Shown: positions 58,421 through 64,000 of the stretch, piece by piece
Numbering within the stretch: position 1 is the stretch's first letter
Layout: each line of letters starts with the position of its first letter
Assembly: GCA_019359675.1 (NCBI GenBank)
Contig: JAHHGX010000064.1
Span: 62,001 to 126,000 of the forward strand
Reading direction: 5' to 3'
From: Calothrix sp. FI2-JRJ7
GTDB taxonomy: Bacteria > Cyanobacteriota > Cyanobacteriia > Cyanobacteriales > Nostocaceae
Length of the DNA stretch: 64,000 nucleotides
Notes under the pieces: generated by a model
Told to the model about the DNA's origin: nothing
The model's database searches: none
The model's input: only the letters and a program-made list of their open reading frames with translations
Program-made: the position numbers and the translations under genes

Positions 58421-61363
58421 TTATTTATTCGTAACTAAATTAGCAATGGCATCTGCTAAAGCATCAGGTTCAACAGGTTTAGCGACATGAAGATGGAAAC
58501 CAGCATCAAGAATCTTTTGACGGTCATATTCTCCAGCAAATGCCGTCAGCGCAATTGCTGGAATCAGCCCGCCATTTTCCGGCGCCCACTTTCTGACTTG
58601 CCGTAATAATTCATACCCATCCATCAAGGGCATACCAATATCACTAACTAAAATATGAGGTTTTGAAATTGTCAATAGCTGTAGTGCTTCAACCGCACTA
58701 GACACGCTTTGAACTTCGGCGCCGTATAAATCCAAAGCAAAGCAAATAAAATCTCGTGAGTCTGGGTCATCATCAACAGCCAAAACTCGAACACCAGAAA
58801 GCAAAGATTTAGTGATGAGTGAGTCGTGAGTCGTACTGAGTGATAAATTCTCAGCACGACTCACTTTTAACTCAGCACTATTTAATAGAGGCAGTTTAAC
58901 AATAAAAGAGGCGCCTTGATTTAAACCAGAACTATGCGCTTCAACAGTTCCACCATGAAGCTCAACCAAATTACGAACAATAGCTAACCCAAGTCCCAGT
59001 CCACCAAATTTTCTAGTAGTCGTACTATCTTCTTGACGGAAATAATCAAAAATATGAGGTAAAAACTCAGAATTAATACCCTTCCCAGTATCACTAACAA
59101 TAACCTTAACAAAAGGAACTTCCATCAATAAATCCACCTTTACGTGCCCACCACCAGGTGTAAACTTAATAGCATTAGACAAAAGATTCCAGAAAACCTG
59201 CTGCAAACGTGCAGCATCCCCCATCGTCGTAATAAGCACTGAAGTGCTTCCACCCCCAAAATTACTTTCAATCTCAATCCCCTTACTCTCCGCAGCCAAC
59301 CGCACAGTATCAATAGCAGCGGAAACCACACCAACTAAATTAACACGAGTCGAATTAAGCGTCAGCTTACCACGAAGAATACGAGAAACATCAAGTAAAT
59401 CTTCAATTAAATTAACCTGTAACTTAGCATTACGCTCAATAGTATTCAAAGCTTCAGAAACCTTAGTTGGATTCAACTTACCACTCTTCAACAACTTGAC
59501 CCAACCAATAATCGGATTAAGCGGAGTCCGTAACTCATGAGAAAGAACAGCAAGAAACTCATCCTTAACACGATTAGCATTTTCAGCTTGCTCACGTGCA
59601 GCTTGCTCACTTAATAATAATCGTTCTCGCTCAATCTCCGACTCCTTACGGTCATGAATATCATTAGCAACACCCACCCACTTAACAATTCGTCCAGAAT
59701 CATCCTTTAAAGGCAACCCACGCGCAATAAACCAACGATACATCCCATCCGACGCACGACGACAGCGTACTTCCGCTTCATAATTATCACCATTACCTGT
59801 AGCATGATTCCAAACCGTTAAAACTTTGTTACGGTCATCAGGATGAATGGCGCCAACCCATTGATAGCCGATAGTTTGTTGCATCGACAAACCAGTATAA
59901 TCAAGCCAGTACTGATTACAGTAAGTAATTTTGCCATCATTTTGAGACATCCAAACAACTTGAGGAGCAACTTCCGTCAGAATTCGATAACGTTCCTCAC
60001 TTTCACGTAAAGCTTGGTCAACCCGTTTAGTATCATCAATATCAGTACAAGAACCAAACCAGCGAATTATCTTACCGTCTTTATCTCGCAATGGAAAAGC
60101 TTTACCAAGAAACCAACGGTACTGTCCATCAGAAGCACGTTTAAAACGATATTCAATATTATAGTATTTACCAGTACGCAACGATTCGTTCCAGATATCC
60201 AAACACCTTTGTTGGTCATCTGGATGTAATAAATGACTCCATCCCCAACCTTGGGTTTGCTCTAAAGTCATGCCAGTATACTCAAACCAACGGCTATTAA
60301 AATAATCATGATAGCCATCAGGTAAACTAGTCCAAAATAACTGTGGCATTGTATCTGCCAAAGTTCGGAAGTTCAACTCGCTTTGCTGTAAAGCTTGCTC
60401 TTGTTGCTTTCTCTCACTAATATCTCGAATTGACCATCGTAAACCAGTAAACTGTCCAACATTATCGTGTATACTAACAACTGTCACCTCAGCATAAAAA
60501 GGCGCCTTTTTATGCTGAATGAGAAATTCTTTTGTTTGTGTTTGTAGCTGTGGTAATGCACGTAACTGGTTGAATTGTGAGTAAAACGCTTGATATTCTT
60601 GACGCGGAATAAAACCTATTAGATATTTACCAATTAAATCTTGTTGTTTTAAGCCAAGAAGAATAGCAATAGACTGGTTTGCTTCCTGAATTTTACCCTT
60701 AGTGTCGGTAACAATATACCCATCAGGAGCAAAGTTAAATAAATCTTGATAACGTTGTCGTTCGGTTTCTAACAATAAATTCTGGTATTCTAGTTCTTCT
60801 TCTGCAATACTAAGTTCTTCTAATACAATTTGTAAATCATCATTGACATTTGATAAATTTGTGTTCTCTGTCTCTAAATCCAAGTAAGTCCTAGATATTA
60901 TTTGTTTTATTGTGCGACTATGACCATTGGGTATAAAATTATTTTGAGCTTGTATTTGCCCTAATACATGAAAATTTGATACCACAGCATAAGGTTTACT
61001 GGCGCCAGATAAAAACAGGGGTTGAAAGTTTAATTCAAGCCATATGGCATTTTCAGTATTAGACTTACAAAACCCGATTATGACCTTTTGATAAGAATTA
61101 GATGTTTTAAATGCTGCAATGGCTGGGTAAGTATTATGTGTGTAACTTGCCCCATTTACATCTATAATTTGTGTGAATAAGTCAAACAGGCTTTTACCTA
61201 TCATCTCGTTTGGAGTATATCCAAAACAAGCAATATTATTACAACCGCAAATCGTGCCGTCACCAATATGAAGTAAAATTCCGTCTTCTTGGATGATGGA
61301 ATCACCTTTTAGCATTTGCTGCATGTTCGCAGGTAGATTAGAAGACGTTTCTTCAGGTAGCAT
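58421..61363 (-). CDS. PAS-rich hybrid sensor histidine kinase
   Basis: 980 residues. Order seen: an N-terminal PAS-like domain (about 20-150), a coiled coil (about 165-215), three PAS/PAC domains (about 210-325, 330-450, 455-575; QGWGWSHLLHPDDQQRC and GYQWVGAIHPDDRNK mark two PAS_3 units), a HisKA domain with FLAVLSHELRTPLNPIIG, an HATPase with FWNLLSNAIKFT and FGGLGLGLAIVRNLVELHGG, and a C-terminal receiver domain with ILVSDIGMPLMDGYEL. All are soluble; no membrane segments. A hybrid kinase with its own receiver usually passes phosphate through an HPt protein. No partner is adjacent. Confidence 0.94.
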   Translation of the reverse strand: MLPEETSSNLPANMQQMLKGDSIIQEDGILLHIGDGTICGCNNIACFGYTPNEMIGKSLFDLFTQIIDVNGASYTHNTYPAIAAFKTSNSYQKVIIGFCKSNTENAIWLELNFQPLFLSGASKPYAVVSNFHVLGQIQAQNNFIPNGHSRTIKQIISRTYLDLETENTNLSNVNDDLQIVLEELSIAEEELEYQNLLLETERQRYQDLFNFAPDGYIVTDTKGKIQEANQSIAILLGLKQQDLIGKYLIGFIPRQEYQAFYSQFNQLRALPQLQTQTKEFLIQHKKAPFYAEVTVVSIHDNVGQFTGLRWSIRDISERKQQEQALQQSELNFRTLADTMPQLFWTSLPDGYHDYFNSRWFEYTGMTLEQTQGWGWSHLLHPDDQQRCLDIWNESLRTGKYYNIEYRFKRASDGQYRWFLGKAFPLRDKDGKIIRWFGSCTDIDDTKRVDQALRESEERYRILTEVAPQVVWMSQNDGKITYCNQYWLDYTGLSMQQTIGYQWVGAIHPDDRNKVLTVWNHATGNGDNYEAEVRCRRASDGMYRWFIARGLPLKDDSGRIVKWVGVANDIHDRKESEIERERLLLSEQAAREQAENANRVKDEFLAVLSHELRTPLNPIIGWVKLLKSGKLNPTKVSEALNTIERNAKLQVNLIEDLLDVSRILRGKLTLNSTRVNLVGVVSAAIDTVRLAAESKGIEIESNFGGGSTSVLITTMGDAARLQQVFWNLLSNAIKFTPGGGHVKVDLLMEVPFVKVIVSDTGKGINSEFLPHIFDYFRQEDSTTTRKFGGLGLGLAIVRNLVELHGGTVEAHSSGLNQGASFIVKLPLLNSAELKVSRAENLSLSTTHDSLITKSLLSGVRVLAVDDDPDSRDFICFALDLYGAEVQSVSSAVEALQLLTISKPHILVSDIGMPLMDGYELLRQVRKWAPENGGLIPAIALTAFAGEYDRQKILDAGFHLHVAKPVEPDALADAIANLVTNK

Positions 61364-61534
61364 TATTAGTACTTCAAAAACAGTTAAGCAATTGTTATAG
61401 ATTCAACTATATAGATTTTAATTAATGCCAGTGGCGCCGCAGTGTAACGTGGCAAAAATTTAATAATCATAAATTACAACGTTACGACATTGCAAACAGT
61501 TGTAACTTCTACCTAAAGATTTATTTATAAAGTA

Positions 61535-61987
61535 TTATATCTGAGTTTGTTGACGTTCGAGTTTTGCCTCCATTGTACTAGAAAGGAAATGACCAACGAG
61601 AATACCGCCAGTCATACAATAAGCGTCATTAGAAACGCGGTGTAGAGTTTCAAAACCACTACAACGCTGACGGTCACTAAGCACCCAGTAGCGTTGTACT
61701 ATAGTTTCCGGACCTATCCAACCTTCACCTTCAATTTGTCCAAACAGGTTATGTTGCAGCAAAAACGAGTAATGACGCTCACCATCATCTAAACGTCCTT
61801 TGTACTGTAAAGCAATTTCTGGGCGTTCGCTGCCAGGAAAAATGAGTTTAGTTGCCATAGTGAACCAATTATCGCGGTTCCAGGCAACCAAAGTCATACC
61901 TTTAACGGCAACAGGCATAGCATCACGCTCTAACCAACTGCCTTGTAAAGTCCAGCGTCCAGCTTCGAGTAAAAAAGAGTGTCTCAC
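61535..61987 (-). CDS. Conserved hypothetical protein
   Basis: 150 residues. Starts MRHSFLLEAGRWTLQGSWLE, contains VAWNRDNWFTMATKLIFPG, DDGERHYSFLLQHNLFGQIE and QRYWVLSDRQRCSGFETLHR, and is rich in Trp, Arg and Phe with a beta-rich look. I have a weak sense that it is found across cyanobacteria, but I cannot name a family or function. It lies 171 bases from the PAS kinase and 101 bases from anmK on the same strand. Confidence 0.7.
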   Translation of the reverse strand: MRHSFLLEAGRWTLQGSWLERDAMPVAVKGMTLVAWNRDNWFTMATKLIFPGSERPEIALQYKGRLDDGERHYSFLLQHNLFGQIEGEGWIGPETIVQRYWVLSDRQRCSGFETLHRVSNDAYCMTGGILVGHFLSSTMEAKLERQQTQI

Positions 61988-62088
61988 TTGTTAATACCTT
62001 TATGTGTTTATTTTTTCCTAGTTTTGCAGCGCCAAAACCGGAGATAAAAATAAAACACCTCTGGCGGCGAGTACACTTAGTATACCCA

Positions 62089-63243
62089 TTACTTTTCGTT
62101 GACTTCTCCTAATAGCACTTCAAGTTTGGCGCCAGTTGCACAAGGCAAGTTACCGGGACTGCCATTTCGGCGCCAGTATGCCAGTACAGCAAAAGCGATA
62201 GCCTCTTTAAAATCAGCATTTAATCCAAATTCGTCGGTAGTTGTAACAGGTGTTGAGCCTAAAAGCGCTTGTAACCTTTGTTTTAAATAAAGATTACGAC
62301 TGCCACCACCGCACAAAAGTACTCGTTGTGGTGTTTGTGGGAGAAAATGACGGTAATTATAAACAATTGAAGCTGCCGTCAGTTCAGTAAGTGTTGCTAA
62401 AAAATCGGCAGCATTTAATTGATACTCTTTGGCTTCGTCAAAACACTGAGTAATATAATCAAAACCAAATAACTCACGTCCAGTTGATTTAGGTGGAGGC
62501 GCCTGGAAGTATGGGTGTTTGAGCCATTTATCAACTAAGGGTTGGCAGATACTGCCGCTAGCAGCCCACTCGCCATTTTCATCATAATTTTTGGTACCAT
62601 CGCTTAATTGATTTACCGCCAAGTCAAGTAAACTATTTCCTGGGCCAGTGTCCCAACCGCGAATTTGAGAAAGCCAATCACCGCTTCGATTTGGGATGTA
62701 AGTAACATTACCAATACCGCCAATATTTTGAATACATCTTGTTTCATCGGCATGAGCAAGTAATGCCGCATCAACACGGGGAACAAGTGGCGCCCCTTGA
62801 CCACCCACAGCAATATCAGCGGCACGAAAATTACTGACGGTGGTAATACCCGTTAAGGCAGTAATCAAGGCGCCGCGACCAAGTTGCAAACTATAACCCA
62901 GGTTCACTTCATTAGCTTCTTCAATTCCTATTGGTGGTCGATGAAATAAGGTTTGTCCATGCGAACCAATAAGTGAGGCGCCTTCGTGTACAGTTTGAAT
63001 ATTTACAGCAGCTTCAGCAAAAGCAATAGCAATAGCATCATCAAGCTGTGCAAATTCAGGCATCGAAATAGCCTCACCTGCACAGATACTCAAAATACGT
63101 TCTCTAAGTGCGGAAGGGTAAGGGTAAGTCGCTTTTTCTACTAGCTCGACTTTAATATCCAAATCTTGACCGGAAATATCAACCAAGGCAGCATCAATAC
63201 CATCGACTGATGTACCGCTCATTAAACCAATTACGCGCGTCAT
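62089..63243 (-). CDS. anmK: Anhydro-N-acetylmuramic acid kinase
   Basis: 384 residues of the sugar-kinase/actin fold. Seen: the ATP-site start [60 protein letters not shown]-like [14 protein letters not shown] and [19 protein letters not shown]. AnmK phosphorylates anhydro-MurNAc released from the cell wall for recycling. Length normal. Its upstream gap contains a G/C-run repeat and it is downstream of purN on the same strand, so shared transcription is possible. Confidence 0.94.
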   Translation of the reverse strand: MTRVIGLMSGTSVDGIDAALVDISGQDLDIKVELVEKATYPYPSALRERILSICAGEAISMPEFAQLDDAIAIAFAEAAVNIQTVHEGASLIGSHGQTLFHRPPIGIEEANEVNLGYSLQLGRGALITALTGITTVSNFRAADIAVGGQGAPLVPRVDAALLAHADETRCIQNIGGIGNVTYIPNRSGDWLSQIRGWDTGPGNSLLDLAVNQLSDGTKNYDENGEWAASGSICQPLVDKWLKHPYFQAPPPKSTGRELFGFDYITQCFDEAKEYQLNAADFLATLTELTAASIVYNYRHFLPQTPQRVLLCGGGSRNLYLKQRLQALLGSTPVTTTDEFGLNADFKEAIAFAVLAYWRRNGSPGNLPCATGAKLEVLLGEVNEK

Positions 63244-63251
63244 GTTTGTTG

Positions 63252-63350
63252 GGGCGGGGGGGCGGGTTTACAGATATGCTAATGATAGCGGAAGTTTTTG
63301 GGTTAACCCGCCCTTACAGACCCGCCCTTACAGTTACACCGTCCTTACAG
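63252..63350. repeat. G-run/ACCCGCCCTTACAG tandem repeat between purN and anmK
   Basis: A GGCGGGGGGGCGGG stretch is followed by two exact copies of ACCCGCCCTTACAG (63306-63319, 63320-63333) and a degenerate third copy that includes the purN stop codon (TTA at 63345-63347). Confidence 0.7.
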
Positions 63351-63998
63351 TTGCCCTGCCCCTAGAGCGAGGGATATTGCAGCAGGGAGGATTCGGTGTT
63401 CTTCAATTTGAATTCGTTGATGAAGCGTTTCGGTTGTATCGTCTGGCAAGATAGGTACTGCTGCCTGCATCAAAATTGGCCCATCGTCAACTTCCAAGCG
63501 TACTATGTGTACTGTACAGCCAGCTATTTTGACTCCGCTCGCTAAAGCTTGTTCGATGGCACGGGCGCCTTTAAAGCTGGGTAATAAGCTGGGATGGATA
63601 TTTATAATTTTGTCAGTGTATGCCTGAATTAGTACTTGGGTAACAATTCGCATCCAGCCAGCCATTACCACCCATTCAACATTGTACTTTTGTAGAGTGC
63701 GTACAATTTCCGCGTCAAAATCTTCGCGACTTTTGTAGTCACGGTGATTTAACAGTACTGCTGGAATATCCCAATTTGCCGCGCGTGCTGCTGCATATGC
63801 ATCTGGGTTATTGTAAATTAAAACCTGAATTTGGGCGTTGAGTTGTCCATCTTTTATTGCCTGGGCAACTGCTTCAAAGTTACTGCCGCTACCCGAAGCT
63901 AAAATTCCCAGATGAAAGTTGGCGCCACTAGGTGAAATGCTGGTAATACTGGGAGAAATCAAACTATTTGTCGTCATAGCAATTGAGTAGGACACCAT
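63345..63998 (-). CDS. purN: Phosphoribosylglycinamide formyltransferase (GAR transformylase)
   Basis: 217 residues. Seen: the N-terminal LGILASGSGSNFEAVAQAI, the folate-site VVMAGWMRIVTQVLI, the catalytic HPSLLPSFKGARAIEQAL with Asn-His-Asp triad elements (INIHPS; VDDGP), and GCTVHIV. It transfers the formyl group from 10-formyl-THF in purine synthesis. The start at 63998 (MVSYSIAMTTNS) or the ATG at 63977 gives the family's usual length; the gene reaches almost to the window end and appears complete. Confidence 0.94.
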   Translation of the reverse strand: MVSYSIAMTTNSLISPSITSISPSGANFHLGILASGSGSNFEAVAQAIKDGQLNAQIQVLIYNNPDAYAAARAANWDIPAVLLNHRDYKSREDFDAEIVRTLQKYNVEWVVMAGWMRIVTQVLIQAYTDKIINIHPSLLPSFKGARAIEQALASGVKIAGCTVHIVRLEVDDGPILMQAAVPILPDDTTETLHQRIQIEEHRILPAAISLALGAGQL

Positions 63999-64000
63999 AA

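Noticed and set aside
1-64000. tRNA, rRNA or complete insertion sequence
   Set aside because: No cloverleaf-like sequence, rRNA stretch, transposase frame or terminal inverted repeats with target duplication were seen in the gaps.

Overview
This window is chromosomal DNA from a cyanobacterium, most likely a filamentous, heterocyst-forming member of the Nostocales. Evidence for a phototrophic cyanobacterium is the photosystem I subunit PsaK, the phycobilisome-degradation protein NblA, the circadian/redox protein LdpA, a Ycf45-type ATPase and a Psb32-like TPM protein. Evidence for the Nostocales (inference) is the DevBCA-type exporter, a giant Ser/Thr-kinase/histidine-kinase fusion of the HstK type, many multidomain sensor kinases, and abundant short intergenic palindromic repeats of several families. 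Base composition is AT-rich. The hexamer GGCGCC occurs more than 100 times (about one per 550 bp), the classical cyanobacterial HIP1 octamer GCGATCGC was not found, and GATC is almost absent.

Layout. 1-6 kb: a probable four-gene operon on the minus strand (devB, devC, devA, FAD monooxygenase) facing a divergent TetR regulator that carries a ribbon-helix-helix tail; it looks like a regulated export/detoxification module. 6-12.3 kb: a papain-like protease, a small acidic protein, dprA, a decayed outer-membrane protein gene, a ParE-like toxin and three Uma2 nuclease-fold paralogues. 12.3-22.4 kb: a signalling block with a three-gene two-component operon (OmpR regulator with HPt domain, phytochrome-type GAF kinase, CheY-like regulator) divergent from the 1811-residue kinase. 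22.4-28.7 kb: a beta-lactamase-fold serine hydrolase, trmJ, a YdeP/FdhF-type molybdopterin oxidoreductase and a frameshifted nucleotidyltransferase with a small partner. 29-36.4 kb: a tRNA dihydrouridine synthase followed by a HAD-phosphatase remnant, a fasciclin lipoprotein, a VOC protein, a serine-recombinase homologue with altered catalytic residues, the ycf45-like gene and ldpA, which carries an in-frame copy of an interspersed palindromic repeat.

36.5-44.7 kb: a REC-histidine kinase, a REC-GGDEF-EAL protein, a decayed kinase, then an ABC-2 exporter whose permease and ATPase genes are separated by repeats, two gene scraps and an hsp20 gene; a Rieske protein follows. 44.9-56.3 kb is mostly housekeeping: an Ap4A-phosphorylase-like protein, a Psb32-like protein, precorrin-8X methylmutase, dapB, psaK, an M48 protease, a short conserved cyanobacterial protein, an ABC1 kinase, a PP2C phosphatase and nblA. 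56.7-64 kb: a Ser/Thr kinase, a PAS-rich hybrid histidine kinase, a hypothetical protein, anmK and purN.

The main themes are signal transduction (two large Ser/Thr kinases, a PP2C phosphatase, four histidine kinases, a c-di-GMP protein) and genome decay by point mutation, slippage and repeat insertion. No tRNA, rRNA, CRISPR array or complete insertion sequence was recognised.
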